64,000 bases of DNA. Source: Strongyloides papillosus (taxonomy: Eukaryota > Nematoda > Chromadorea > Rhabditida > Strongyloididae). Numbering within the stretch: position 1 is the first letter of the stretch; the number at the start of each line of letters is the position of its first letter. The notes under the pieces are model-generated. The model did not search any database. It saw only the letters and a list, made by a program, of their open reading frames with translations, and had not been told where the DNA came from. The position numbers and the translations under genes are program-made. The DNA lies in the NCBI GenBank assembly GCA_005656395.1, contig SRSI01000011.1, positions 228,260 to 292,259 on the forward strand, read 5' to 3'. Of the stretch, positions 46,760-60,756 are shown piece after piece.

Positions 46760-49700
46760 TTAATTCAAATTTAATTCTTGCGCTATCTTACTGGCTATAT
46801 TTTTAAAGCCAATTGATGTTCCACTCATTCTCTTAAATCTTACACCATTCAAACTAAGTCTTGGCAATTTACATACTTCCATTTCCCATTGGACTAGAGA
46901 ATCAGAATTTGGATCACCATGCATACACAGTAAAAGATAGCGTTCTTTTTGTTCATAACTACATTGATTATGGTCTAGCACTTTACGAATTTCTCTAAAA
47001 AATTATAAAAAAGTTAATTGTTATAAAATTTTACAAAAAAAACATACGCCATAATAACATCAGGAGCTAGAGCAGAAGTAGTTTTCATACTCCAAGTGAA
47101 TCTTAATGACCTTGGCTTTACATCATCATGTTCATTGCTAGTTGAAGAGGCACCGCTCCCAGGGGCATTATTTCCTGGAGTATGTGGAGCACTTGTAAAT
47201 CCCTGTTGTTGGAGTTCTTTAGCAATTATTGCACCACTTGTAGGTCCAATTGTTCCACTCCTCTGAACTACAACATCCGTTGTTCCGGAGGTTGTTGAAG
47301 TATTCGATACTTTAGGAGACGCTCCAGACATTTTGTTAAGAGCTGCTGCTTCGGCAATAGCTTGATTTGCCTCAGAACTTCCACCAACTATTGTTCCTGG
47401 TCTTTTCTTTTGAAATGGTTTAGGAAGTTTGTCAAAAAACCTTAAACGGCTAGTATTTGATGTTGTTATTGAATTCTGGGGAGAAGGGTTCTCACTTTCG
47501 TCAATGTCACCACAGTTACCTGCATTACCAGAAGTTTTATGCAAATCAGTCTTACCATGAAATGTCTGTCGATTTCTTGTATTTCTTGGAAAAGCTGTTG
47601 CTACCCCAACTGGGGTGTTAGATGTAACATTGGATGTTGCTATTGCAGAAATAGGAGCTCCTGTAGCGGATTTAACCATTTTCGAATCAACAACTTGTTT
47701 ATCATTTTCCGTAACAACTAAATTTTTCATCATTGACATCATTGATGGAGGCATAGAAGGAGATTGATGTAACCCGTGTCTTTCACCACCAGAGGCAGAA
47801 GTTATATTAGAGATATATCCTGTTCCTCCCTCTACATTTGAAGTGGTCCTCTTAGAAGGTACTTCAGGTGTCTTTTCAGGAGAGTTATTACCTCCTACTG
47901 AAATTTCAAAAGTTTCATCTTCATCCTCTTTTATTGATGGTTCTTTTGGAGTATGTGAAACTGAACCGCTTTTTTGGAGAGGTATTAAGTTATTTTGATT
48001 ACTAGTAATTGCCATTTGAGGCTTTACAATTCCAGATGAAGAATTTTTGGATGCATTGACTGCAGCAATAGCAGCAGATGTTTGCATTTGTGGTGTTGCA
48101 GTAAAGGGAGAAGTACGTGTTGATCCGGATGGCTTAACATCACTAACACCACCACTTTGAATGGAATGCCGTACTTGCATGGGCCTTCCAGATAACCCAA
48201 GATTTGGCAATGGAACCCGTCCTGTTGTTTGCCCCTTTCTTCCAGAGATAGCCCCAGTAATTGTGTTGACACCTCTAATTCCAGAAGCTCCTTGAATTGG
48301 TACAGGATGATTTGAAGTATAAAGTGTTGGAATATGTGCATTGTTAGTAATTTGCGTACCAGGTTGATGTGATAATGCTGGTTGTCGGCCGGACTGTGCT
48401 CCTGATCTTAATGTTACTCCACTGGTAATTGATGGAGCAGGAGTCCTAGCAGAAGAAGATCCTGAATGCTTTTCTGCTATTCCATGAATTGCTTGCTCAC
48501 CCTGTGAGGATCTTCTAGTTCCTTTTGTACTTGCAGCAACTTGAGCTGATATTGATCTGTGATTTGGAGTAAAAGCTGATTTAACTTGATTTCCACCTAT
48601 AGGTAAAGATGAATTTAAAATTTCAGATGAAGATGGGGTATTCATACCATTAAGAAGCATATAACCATTTTCAAGATCATTCTTTCGATCTCTCATAAGA
48701 AGGTAAGTTGCATGTAAATCATCGAACATCTCATTGTCTATACTTCGATGTATTGCTTCTGGATTACAACCAGCTCTGATAAGTTTGTTAATTCTTACAT
48801 CATCCTTTTGATCTTTTGGTGGTTCAACATAAGGAGTCAATTCATTATCCTCATATCCAAGATTCATCCACCGGTCTTGCATAATCGCTTCTAGCGTTGA
48901 TCTCCTGACAGGATTTAAGACTAAAAACTTTTTTAAGAGATTTTCACAATCTGTAGACATGTAAAAAGGAATTCTATATTTTCCTCTTAATACACGTTCT
49001 CTCAATTCTTTAAGATTCTGTCCATCAAAAGGTAATGATCCCGAAACTAAAGTATAAAGAATAACACCCAATGACCAAACATCTACTTCTGGTCCGTCGT
49101 ATTTCTTTCCTTGAAACAATTCAGGTGCTGCATATGGAGGAGAACCACAGAACGTATCTAATTTTGCTCCAATAGAAAAAGTATTTGAAAATCCAAAATC
49201 TGCAATTTTAATATTCATATCAGCATCTAATAAAAGATTCTCTGCCTTTAAATCTCGATGAATGATATTCTTAGAGTGGAGATATTGAACAGCGCTAACT
49301 ATTTGCCTAAATTTAGCTCTAGCTTCTTTCTCTTTCATTCTCCCATGTGCTACAAGATAATCAAATACTTCACCACCTGAAGCAAATTCCATAACTAAAT
49401 ATAAAGTTGTCTCAGTCTCCATAACTTGATATAGTTTTACAATATTAGGATGATCTAATTGTTTCATAATTCTAACCTCTCTATACAATTTTTGGATGGA
49501 TGTTGAATTCATAGAAGATTTATCAATAATTTTTATTGCAACTTCTTGTCCTGTTGGCATGTGCTTAGCTAGTTTTACTTTAGCAAAATTTCCTTTACCA
49601 ATGGTTTTTAAAAGTTTATATTTTCCAATATGTGGATCATCACTTCTTGGAGCATTCCTTCTCGAGCTACTACTTCCATGATGTCTTGAGGAAGACGATA

Positions 49701-50223
49701 CACCCCCAGTTGCAGATGGTTGATGGTGAGAAGAAGAATGACCTGAGGATACAGGATAATTATATCTTGATGATAAAACTTTATCACTAGATTGTGGACC
49801 GTTAGCTGTTGATGTTATTGTTGTTAGAGCAGGAATTGGTACATGGCTTTCTCTTGATGATGTATGACCTACATTAGAGAATGGATTTATCCTCATCATT
49901 GGTGGAACTGCCATTTGTGGAGGAATTGAAACTGGAGTATCTGATACTATACTCTTCCCTGTATTAGATGATTTATTTGAACTATTAGGAGTTTTTTCTG
50001 TAGGTGAGACTTGTGAAATATTTGAAGAAGTATTTACACCATTAGTAGTAGTTGTTGTTGAAGAAGAACAATTAGAGGTTGGAGATACATTAGTATTGTT
50101 AGATTCTGACAAAGTTGGTGAACCCCCTTTATTGGATGATGGTGGTGCATCAGAGGAAGAGGAACATGAATCAGTACTCTTGGTCTGTTGTTTATAATGT
50201 GAATGTGCACTAGAGCCGCTCAT
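46760..50223 (-). CDS. par-1: Ser/Thr kinase PAR-1 / MARK
   Basis: Exons 50223-47048 and 46994-46760 give 1136 aa from the first in-frame ATG. The kinase sets cell polarity and microtubule dynamics by phosphorylating cortical and tau-like targets. A Ser/Thr-rich leader precedes the kinase domain (about 197-450) with GKGNFAKV, catalytic Lys in [20 protein letters not shown] and the LKB1-type activation site [13 protein letters not shown]-like segment follows ([15 protein letters not shown]), then a long low-complexity linker. The C-terminal KA1 domain spans the only intron (GC|GTATGT to TTTTTTAG|A) and includes [25 protein letters not shown] and [19 protein letters not shown]. The open frame extends 84 nt beyond this ATG to a TGA. 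A CAAG acceptor-like site at about 50308 followed by TG could join an upstream exon, so extra N-terminal exons are possible. Confidence 0.95.
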
Positions 50224-50307
50224 CGAGGATGGTGATGGGGCAGGCACAGGAACAGATTGAATTGTAGCCGCCGTAATGATTGTAGAATTTTTAAATTTTG
50301 ACGACAC

Positions 50308-52599
50308 TTGTCAGTCAAAATAAACAAGGCCGATGTACCAAAATATAAGAGCTGTCAAATTTTTAATAGTATAGTATTAATTTAAATTATTAAAAATCTG
50401 ACCTATTGATCAAGTTACTTTAAAATAATTTATAACAATACCAAGAGTAATTCTTTAAAATGATTATTATTTTATAAAGTTATATATATATTTCTTATAT
50501 ATAATTATAATATATTAAAAATCTTCCCAAAAAAAAATAAAATTTTTTGAATCACCAATTTTTAGGTGTGTGTAGCACATGAAAATAAAGAAATTAGTTC
50601 ATATAAATATATAGGTGCTGACACACTATAGAAAAAAATATCTAAAACAAGAAAAATCAACATAGTGAAATGATAAAAAATAAATATACAAAATTATTTT
50701 AAAAAAAGTAAAGTATTGAATATAATACAATCAATAGAAAAAATACATGTAAATATATATTTGTCAACAATTAATATTCAATCAAAAAGATAGTAAAGTA
50801 GATTGAATAGTACAATAAAATATTGCAAAAAAATTATTAACATTTCATCATGCTGATAAAGAATAGGGGAAAATTATTGTTAATGGTTTAAATAAATAGT
50901 ATTTAGATAAATTTTTTTAATAAATTGTATAAATATATGACATTTGATTTTAAATTATACATAAATTTAAATAAAAAAATAAAAAGTTTCAGAGAAATTT
51001 ACATTACCAAAAATATATAATTAAGGAAGAAACATGTATAATAATTAACATATAGAAAATAATATTATAAAAAAGCATTTTGTTAATTAAAAAACATAAA
51101 AAAAAGTAAGTTGATAAATATAAACGAAAGAGATAAAATATATTTAAGATTGAGAGAAATCGATGTGTTAAATGAAAAAGAAGAAAAACATGTTTAATAT
51201 AATATAAAATACCAAAGTACGTGCTAAATGTTAAAATTGATTTTTAGGTAAAAAATATTATTTGATTACACTTAATGGTACAAAAATTAAACTGTAGTTA
51301 GATTGGTGGTAGTTATATAGAAATAAAATATATTTTCAATATGTACTTGAAAATAAATTTCAGCAAGTTTATTTTAAATCAAATATCAATACATTATGGA
51401 ATAGATTATAAAGTTTCTAAAGAGAGATGATTAATAATTTTAATGTCAATAATAAGTTACTCAAAATAAAGGAAATTGCCTTTATTAGTAAATTACCTTC
51501 ATCTCCTCCAAACAAAAATATAATATCTCCTGATTTACCTATGAAGGTCACTGTTAAATGGACGATAGATGATCAAATGAAGGAGTCTTCAACGTTAATG
51601 TTCAACATTTATAAGTAGTGATGCGCAAGAACTTTTCTTTTTATCTTTCTCGGTATAGTTGTCTTTCTACTACCACAGTAACTATCTTTACCTGATGTCA
51701 CAATCATCGAGAAACCGATATTTAAAAGATGGAGAATATGTTATATTTATATAAATAATATATACAAAATACATTTATATGCATAACGGACTCGTTAGTA
51801 TTAGTTGATGACTGGTGTCGACTTATGCTTCAAAAAGTAAATAGTACCAATTATAGATTTTTACTTATTTTCAATTTTAACAACAATAGACACTAAAATT
51901 AGGTTACAAGATAAGTGTCAAAGATGAAGGAAAATAACCAATGAATATTAATAACAATAAATATTGTATTTTAATTCTTACAAAAGATATAAAATAAATT
52001 GAATAACCAAATTTAAAGTCTATAAAAAAGACATTTTAAAATATAGAAAAAAAATTGTTTACTTTAAAACAATATACGCTGTAGATGAATAATACGTCTA
52101 CTGAAATATAAAGTGAGATATAAATGACTGTATCAATATGTATTTCTGTTTTGAGACTCTTATTATTAACATGAACCAACAAACAGGCAAAAAAGGTATT
52201 CATTAAACACACGAAAGATGGCCTCGAACAAAACATCCACTTTTAATGATCGTTACATTTGTAGAAGGCCTTGTACAACATTATAATTCATTATAACATC
52301 AAAAGTATTAAAACGTTGTAGAAAATGTAGATGATTGTTAAAAGAAAATAGGATAATAAATAAAATATTTTAAAATAAAAGATGAACTATTGGAAAAAAT
52401 CATTCCTAACGGCATAATCGATCTTGGCACTTTAAAATATAAATACACGTAAACAATATTTATTATTACAACAATATTTTTTGAATATTTTTTATGTCTC
52501 CATTTAAACAAAAACAATAATTAATGTAAAAATTAAATAATAAATAATGGGGATATAAAAGATAATGTAGAATAAAAATACTATATAGAAATAATAATA
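50308..52599. other. Upstream region of par-1
   Basis: AT-rich DNA likely to hold the par-1 promoter and perhaps 5' exons. A plus-strand frame at 51427-51618 is somewhat less AT-rich, but I cannot link it to a gene on either strand. Confidence 0.5.
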
Positions 52600-52902
52600 A
52601 TGGATAATGCCTTCAATCGATTGGCATTTATTACTATCAGGTAAGTAACAATAAAAGTCTGTTCTTTAAAAGAAAAAGATAATATACAATTTATAATTAA
52701 ACAAAGAGATAAGTTCCGGCTGGTGTTGGAGCCTATACCAACTAATAATCATTGATAGAAAGCAACCATTGGGATGCAAAAACCAAATGACCATCCAATC
52801 GAAGAGAAAAATGGGAAAGCGACAGAATTGGCCTTCAACGTGAACGCGATAATAAAAGTTGCGGCCGTCATTATATTCCTATCGCGTCAATATTATTCTT
52901 AG
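52600..52902. other. GC-richer islet with splice-like and short ORF signals on both strands
   Basis: On the plus strand, an ATG at 52600 opens 13 codons that end at a consensus donor (CAG|GTAAGT, GT at 52641). An AG at 52757-52758 would continue the frame for 28 codons. A separate plus frame runs 52774-52902 (42 codons) and a minus frame runs 52871-52749 (40 codons). Composition is clearly less AT-rich than the surroundings. It could be a tiny plus-strand gene, a 5' exon or promoter of par-1 on the minus strand, or a non-coding RNA. I recognise no family. Confidence 0.3.
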
Positions 52903-55900
52903 CATTATATTCACAATTGTGTGTGAACATATATTAACAAAAGAGAGATATATATTTATCAATTATAAACTCCACTTAGTGATATAAAGTAAAGTATATT
53001 ATTGTAAATCTACTATACAATGATATATGTGTATATAAAAGAAGTAAAGTCAGAGAGTCATTCCTCAAAATAAAAGCCTTTTGAAGGAACATTTTCAGAG
53101 AAATAGTGCCACAAGAATATATAATAGAAGAAAACTCACAACACTATCACCCTTTTATTTAATATATGGCTGTGAACTAAGAATGTTAAGAAGAAGCATA
53201 TAAGATGCAGAGACAAAATATCTAAGATATTGATGAACACGTCAAAATAAAGGTACCAAGAATATATATTAGCAAGATTGCAATTTAAAGAAATTGTCTT
53301 TTAATTTTAGGGGTTGTGATTAAATTTTAAGATATGCTATATTAAATTCGATTACAACTATTTATATCCCTAATCACTCTCAATACATATATAAAACTCT
53401 GAGATTTCTAATTTTATTTAATCATACTTAGCGCATTTCACAGAAGGTACTTTTTTGTAATGTACAAATTGAAGTTTTTAAATAGTTCAAATATCTATCA
53501 ATAATTTTTTGATTTTTTATTTTTACTTATTTTGCAAAAATAGTCAAAATTTATATTGAATGATAAAAATTTGAACGTTCATACTTCTCGTTCCCGTGTA
53601 CATTGAAAATAAAAATTTATCATGAATTATTGAAGAACTTTTATTAATTTTTTTAAAATATATATTGAAATATTTAACATATAACGTAAAGATTAATTTT
53701 AATGTATAGTAGAATAATATAAAGTTATCAATAGTTAAAGATATTTTGTTGTAATTAAATTTTAATGACATACAAAGATGATTTATATAAAATGGTTAAA
53801 AATGATAGGTAATGTAGGGAAAATATATGATACAATTTTTTGTTTAATCAAGTGTACCATCTATAAATGGATATTAATATTGCATGATGGCGGAGACAAA
53901 ACACAAAAGCACAAACATTGTTGTATATTTTAGTTTGTAATGACAGCAATTTTTAAAAAGAATAAAACAATAATATGTCTAAGAATTTGTATTTATCTTA
54001 TTATTACAGACACATAGTTTAGCATAAAATATAATTAGTCATTATATAAATTGAAACAACCTTTGCTTTAAAAAGTGAAACATCAAAATTTTGAAATATT
54101 AATATTTATTAATTTATTATTCAAAAAAAATTTTCCTTAGATTTTCTCACTGTAACTCATTAAGTTGAAGGCTGTTTGAAGTTTACTTTTTCCGAAAAGT
54201 GACAGGAAATTTAAAGATTGGTATTCGTACTTTTTAATACTCTCTTAAATATTAGGATAAATTTATGTTTATCTTAAGCCTTAATAAAAATAAAATAATG
54301 TCTTTAGTGTTACAGCTATAACAAGGATAAATTTCATAGTTTGCAATTTTTTCCAAAAATGAATATATCGCAATCTTATTGTATATGCAAATACTAAAAA
54401 AAAAGCTTAGAGTCAAAACAAGTTTAAATGATAAAATAGTACATACTAAGATAATATATAGATTGTAGATAATTTTTAAAATACAAAATATGATGCTTAT
54501 AAAAGGATGATTAAAAATAATAGGAAATTGCTTGTGATAACACATAGTTGCTTAATAACTAATATCGGTCTAAATTTCACACTTTAAACAGCGATGATAA
54601 AGATTGATATAAAACAGTGCTTAATGATAATATAATTATTAAAATGTTGCAAAAGACATTTGGAAGTGAATAGAAAAATTATACAAAAATTGCGTAAACC
54701 TTTAAAAGCTTCATTTCATAATTTCTTAGTTATATTTATTAATTTTTTATTACTACAATCATTTATAATTAATAACACATATTTTATTAATATAAGTTAA
54801 TATAAATAAATTATAAAAGGAAAGAAAAATTTAAAAATAATATTATTATATTAAAAAGAATAACTGGAAAGGTAGGTTGATGATATATTATAGAAAAAAA
54901 ATACAAAAGAAGTTATAAATTTCATTGAAATAGTATATGTGGAGAATAAGAAATGACAGAATTAGATACATTGACAGTTTGTTTAAAGGATAACTTTCTT
55001 TTTTCAAAATTCGTTAGATTGGTTATAGAAAAAAACAATAATATACATATATAAAATTTCTTTAGTGATAAAATTAATGAACACATCATTTGAGCATCAT
55101 GAAACCAAATATAATAATAAAATCAAAATTAATTTAATTTAAAGAATAGTATTTCAAAATATAACTTCTCTCAATACCAATATTTATTAATTTTTAGTAT
55201 GTTTTTAAACATTGATTTTAAAATTACACAAATAGAGATAAATTTAAAATCATTTTTCAGTGCATTTCGTAATGTTTAAAACATTTTTTTTAAAATTTTT
55301 ATGACCATATCTATTGAGAATTCTCTCATTTATCATACGGAAATATACTTATATGACAAAAAAATTATAAAATATAACATTAAAAAAACAACAAGTGAAT
55401 ACAGCAAAAATTTTATAAAGCATTTTAATATATTTGTGTGTTGTAGGCAAAAATGATTTTAAAAAGCCACTTTATATTCTAAAACTTCTTACGTTTAGCA
55501 GATAAATAACACTAATTTTTAAATATCGTCTTTGAAAAATAATAAATCTTATTAGATATGTAATACATTCTGCGGAAAGAAAAAGATAGTATGAAAAAAT
55601 TAATAATGTTTTTTTGTGTTATCAAATATCTTAAAAAAGAATATTAATATTTGTTTTTTTAGCAATTTTGTGAGATCAAATGTGCTTAAATTTTAAAGAA
55701 GTAAAATAGTGTTATCTCATATAAATACTATTGATGTTAGATGCAGTAATAGTGATGTATTGTAACAGTTTATATAAGTTATAGTAAAATATAGACATGA
55801 TAAAAATATGTTATAGATATAAATATGTCAAAATAAATTTGTAATTTTTTTTAATTAAAAATTAAATAGAAAACGAAAAATATATAAAATAAAAATTTTA

Positions 55901-57519
55901 AAAATTTTTTCCTACTTCCAAAACTTTAATATTTATCTTAGAGTAATACAGTTCTTAGTTATAAATTGCATTTTTGTTTAAATACATTTTAATGGGTGAA
56001 ATCTTAATATTATTATAAAAAAAATTTTAAGAAGTGTTTTAATAAGTTATACTACGAATTTCTTAAATAAAAATAAGGATTTCTAAAAGATATTTTTAAT
56101 TATTTAAAGATTCAAATATTTTCTATCCAATTGAATTCTATTGATAGTTGACATATAAAAAATTTAAAATTTAGAAAACTTTCAATAGAATTGACTTGTT
56201 TTAAGGGTCAAAGTATTTATTTTCATATTCCAACTACTGAAATATGTATATGATGTATATAAAATTAACGTTTGACATCAACAATTTATAGAAAAAAATG
56301 AATTGATTTAAAAGTTTAATAAATGTATGGATGAAGTGGGTAAAAAAGTTAATATTATCGTTTATGAAATTCTTAAAATATATCGTAATATATGCTTTCA
56401 ATAGTTTATTTTAAAAAATATTTCGAAGCGTAATAATATTTTAAAGACAATTTTAGAGAATAAATTTTTATATTTTAAAGAAAATATTAAAAATTGAGTA
56501 ATTTCCCAATATTCTCATAAAAGTTACTTGGTATAACATGACAAAAAGAAAAGATTTTAAAAATAAGTTATATTTGGTAGTTTATTTGAATGCATTTTTA
56601 AAGCTTTTTATCAGTATGTGTAGTTTTGTTAGTGTTACTACAATATATATATTCTATACTGGTCAATTACTTAAAGAGATAAAGAGAAAATTTAGTAACT
56701 GCAAGTACAAATAATGATGCTTAAAAACATGTTTATTTACTTATCAAGATAATGTTAGTTGATCTAAGTAAATGATTTATATATATGAATTTACCAAAAT
56801 CTACTATTTCCCTTCATCTTGTCCACCTTGTTGTATGTACCATATATTTAGAATTATCATAACACATAATTTCTAGTTATATTATCCATCATTAAAATAG
56901 ACATTAAATTTTATTTATTCTAACATTGTTTAATATAAGAAAACCAATATTTTTAAGTATCAAATTATTAAAGCAACCTAATCATAAGAAATTTTTTTAT
57001 TTTAAAATTATTTTTAAAGATTTTCTTACTACAATTTTAGCAAATATTTACTTTAAATGTGTTAAAAATAAATAAAAAATTTTAAAGCATTTATAAAAGC
57101 AAAAATGTGTAATCTAATTTAATAATTATTCAAAACCTAGTTCCTCAATGTGACATCATAAATTTCTATACAATGTTAGCTTATTTTTGTATAAACAACT
57201 TTTTATGTCTGAAACACCAATTTAGTTCAAATGTATATGATAATTAAGGTGCACTTTTCATCTTTATTAAAGAGCTAAATATCATAATTATGATGCTAGA
57301 ATTTCTGTTTACAGGAATGTTTTATTACTACTGTCTCGTACTTTAATTTTCTTAAGTTAATGCAATTTATTAATTTCATACGATAAAGGGAATTATAACG
57401 GAGTACAGAAATAAAATATTGACTATAAACTTAATAAATTATTTAAGGAAAAGGTTATTTCAATGTAATTAGAAAGTAAAAAAAGTGTATGACAAATATA
57501 TTTAATTTTAATTGAATTT
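52903..57519. other. Gene desert
   Basis: 4.6 kb of AT-rich DNA. Frames at 53544-53771 and 54252-54545 (minus) are Ile/Phe/Lys/Asn-rich chance frames without family features. I see no repeat or RNA gene. Confidence 0.55.
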
Positions 57520-58658
57520 TTACCAAGTAGAGTTTTTCTTCCTATTAACAAATAATGTTTTTGAAACAGCTTTTGATACTGTTCTTTTGATAGTACTTCT
57601 GTGTTTCAGTTTTTTCAAAAATGGTATAAACCCAAGTGATTTGATAACTTTTTGCCTAATGGTTTTATTAAGAATTAACAAGGCATATGGACTTGTGAGA
57701 CAAACAAAGTGCATAATATATGGCCTTAAACCATAGAACATCATCAAAATACTTTTGTCGTACCCTCCAATTTTTGGATTGATGAAAATTACAATCCTAC
57801 TTCCCATAAATATAAATTGATTCATAGACATTATTAAGACATACATGACCATTCGTTTCTGTGATTTTTTATTAACACCTTTTGTATCGGAAACATCAGT
57901 AACACTTTTTTTTAATTTTTCAATCTTAATCAATGTAAAAATATTAGTCATTAAAGCTGGGACCGTAAAAATCGCCGATAATATTGATACAATAAGGAAC
58001 ATAGGTTGATTAAATGATATTAATACATCAAATCCTATAAAACCTATCTCTTGATTATCACTATATGGCATAATCGCAGTATCTAGTTTGTACGGATGCT
58101 TGCTTACTTCGAATTGAAGAATAACAAAACAACCAATCATTAATCCTGCTGCATTAAAACACCAAAAATATTTTTCAAGTATCTATAAAATGATTTCATT
58201 AAAAAATATTAAATAATTAAACATACTAAATATCCTTGTACAGGATAATGTAAAGTAATCCATCTAACAAATGATATGAATGCCGTATAATATAATTGTA
58301 CAATTAGCATGTACTCTTTCAAGTTCACTACTATCATAAAAAACCATACCGGCGGTTGAATTTTCAGGAACCACCTGACAAATGGTGGATAGAATTTACG
58401 GAGAATAAAGATGTATTCAAGAATATGACAAGTTATATCAATATATCCTTCAATGATAGTAGCTTTATAAAAAATACTTTTTAGTTCTTCTGACACCTTC
58501 CAACTTTTAATAATTTGGTACAAAATATAAATGTAAATCGGATAACTAATGAGAATAATTGTTGTATGAATAACCATTTCTATTGATGTAGCATATGGAT
58601 AAATAAATGGAATATAATAACCAACTTTATCAATAAAATATTCAGTGCGATTTTCCAT
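57520..58658 (-). CDS. Nematode serpentine chemoreceptor-like 7TM protein
   Basis: Exons 58658-58227 and 58182-57520 give 364 aa with seven hydrophobic segments. The third ends in FVRWITLHYPVQG, a variant of the ERY/NRF region of Srg-superfamily (srv/sru-like) receptors. After the intron come CFNAAGLMIGCF, a long extracellular loop, TM5 with PALMTNIFTLIKIEKLK, and TM7 with CLTSPYALLILNKTIRQ, similar to the P-x-x-LL end of this superfamily. It probably detects environmental or host chemicals in sensory neurons; the ligand is unknown. The intron is TTA|GTATGT to TTTATAG|ATA (phase 0). The ATG at 58658 follows a TTATGCAG acceptor by two bases, typical of a trans-splice site. The subfamily call is tentative. 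Confidence 0.82.
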
Positions 58659-58979
58659 TGCTGCATAATAAATATAGAAAAAAAATAGTTCAAACACCTT
58701 CTAGGTAGTTCCTTGAGATACTGAAAATTAATTTACAATTATAAGGTAATAAAATTCTATCACATTATTCTTTGTAATTAATAAACAAATTGCCTGGTAA
58801 CTAATTGAATTTTCAAATATATTTATTTATTAAAAATGATATATCCCTAAGGACTGATATTAAAAATGAAAGAAAAGATTATTATTACTTAAAAGTAATT
58901 TTATTTAACAAGAAAATATAAACATGCTACAGAGTTAATTTCCAGAGTAATTGAAAATAAAACTAAAATTTTTATACTA
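58659..58979. other. Spacer between chemoreceptor and galactosyltransferase
   Basis: 321 bp, AT-rich, between two minus-strand genes; probable promoter of the chemoreceptor. Nothing else seen. Confidence 0.6.
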
Positions 58980-60042
58980 CTAATTTTTATATGCGTCATT
59001 TGCTTCAGAATGGAGATAATTTAAAGATTCATTTAAAAAAGTCTGTTTTGAACAATTTATTGTTGTTAACCTCCTTGATAATGAATTCATTTTACCGACA
59101 ACATTAACGATATTTAATAGGTAATGTATTGCAAGCATCATTTCTCCGGGAAGGTAATGATATGATATTGGATAATCTGGCATATGACGGATACCATGTT
59201 TAGCACGACCTTCACTTAATCTAAACATTGTTTTATCGAATTTGTGGTTATATGTTGATGCAAGATTCATTAGTGGATTTGTAGGATTGAAACGTGGACG
59301 TTTTATAAAATCTCTTCCATCACTAACATGAACACCTACATTTGTGAGGCAATATGAAAGTTCGAAATCTCCAGCTCCATTGCTCCTTCTATTACACTTT
59401 TTTGGATTATTTAACGAGTATCTTACTAAACGTTTAAAAGCTTCTCTGCTTAAAACGTCACCACCACCTCCATGAACATACTTAACAGTTCTTCCATCAC
59501 TGTGATTCCATTTTACCTTATATCCATGATGAAAGGGAAGACTAGTATTCTTTGTAATTAATAAAAATCTTAAATTAGTCATCGAAACATATGTATCATC
59601 ATCAGCTAACATAAACCAATCAAATGGCTTCCTATAATAATAATGAAAAACGTATCTTAATCCATATTTAATCTTTCCCCACAAGTTATTTTTTCCTTCC
59701 TTAACTCTTAATGCTATTGAAGGTAAAGTGGGATCACGAACAGACGAGATATACATATATGAATTGCATCCTCTAATCCACGTTTTTTTCTGGTATGAAG
59801 CTCGTGATTTTCTATATTGTGGACCAGTTAAAATTAGACAAAATATTGTGACATCATTAAATAGAATATTTTCAACCTTATTGAAAACTTAAAAATATTA
59901 AATTGAGTTAAAAATAAATTATATATTCACCTTCATCAATCGTATTGTTTACACTCCTATTGACAAATGCACGACAATTTCCTTCGTTAAAAAAAATAAA
60001 TAAAACTAAATGATAATAAAAATAGTTTCTGACTATAAACAT
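58980..60042 (-). CDS. Core-1 beta-1,3-galactosyltransferase-like (GT31)
   Basis: Exons 60042-59931 and 59887-58980 give 339 aa. C1GalT-type enzymes add galactose to O-linked GalNAc in the Golgi. The short N-terminal hydrophobic stretch (YYHLVLFIFF) would be the membrane anchor. Family motifs in order: LILTGPQYRKSRA, then KTWIRGCN, FMLADDDTYV (metal-binding DDD at about 133-135), HGGGGDVLSREAFKRL, GAGDFELSYCLTNVGVHVSDGRD, then HYLPGEMM. This matches C1GALT1 throughout, and the length is close to the usual 330-370. The intron is GAAG|GTGAAT to TTTTTAAG|TT (phase 1). The ATG at 60042 begins directly before the anchor. Nematodes have several such genes, so the acceptor specificity is not certain. 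Confidence 0.88.
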
Positions 60043-60756
60043 TTAAAAATAGTTTAAATTAAGTTTGTAAAAAATAGATATTTTTTTCAATAGATTTAAT
60101 AATATATTCGGGAAATTTTTTTAAAGGAAAACAAGAAATTTTGTTGGTAAAAAAATATGACATTTAAAAAAAACACGAATATTTTATTACTAGATAAAAA
60201 AGAGATGGTAAATATGTAATTAAACAGGAAGTAACTTTTCTGTCGTTAGTGATTTGAATAGAAAACTTGTATTAAAACAATATTATTATTATTTTTAATT
60301 CAATTGTTTTTAATTTAGAAATTTTTCTGTTTATGTTATTCACGTCTATGTACTTTTGACACTCAATAAAAAACTATTGAATATAAATAAACAACTAAAG
60401 AAGATAATGATAATTTAAAATTTATTTAAAAACAGTAACAAAAAATTATTTTTCTGTTTTTCGTGTAATTCTTAAAGTTCTATATTTACGTGATGAAAAT
60501 AATTTGAGATTTTATTAATTAATTATATATATTATAAAATGTTAATATGACGCTATGTTAATAATATAAAAATTTAAAATAGAAATCATAATAATTAATG
60601 TATAAATTAATAAAAGTATCATAAACTTTTTTTGAGAGAAGAAATGTCCATTAAAACGATAACATGAATAACTTGAAAATTTTTTATACCTTTTAGATAT
60701 CCTTAAAATGTATATAAACATTCAAATTTTTACTAATTCCACTATCAATTTTAATA
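60043..60756. promoter_or_regulatory. Divergent promoter region
   Basis: 714 bp between the galactosyltransferase (-) and the small secreted peptide gene (+). Very AT-rich, with no motif that I trust. Confidence 0.45.

Noticed and set aside
48024..48341. Minus-strand 105-codon frame rich in Leu and His
   Set aside because: Alternative frame of the low-complexity par-1 linker.
51427..51618. Plus-strand 63-codon frame upstream of par-1
   Set aside because: Slightly less AT-rich, but no recognisable domain, no splice partners and no signal; left as non-coding.
53544..54545. Two minus-strand frames (75 and 97 codons) in the desert
   Set aside because: Ile/Phe/Lys/Asn-rich, no motif, no upstream acceptor; chance frames.
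57512..57736. Plus-strand 74-codon frame
   Set aside because: Antisense shadow of the chemoreceptor second exon.
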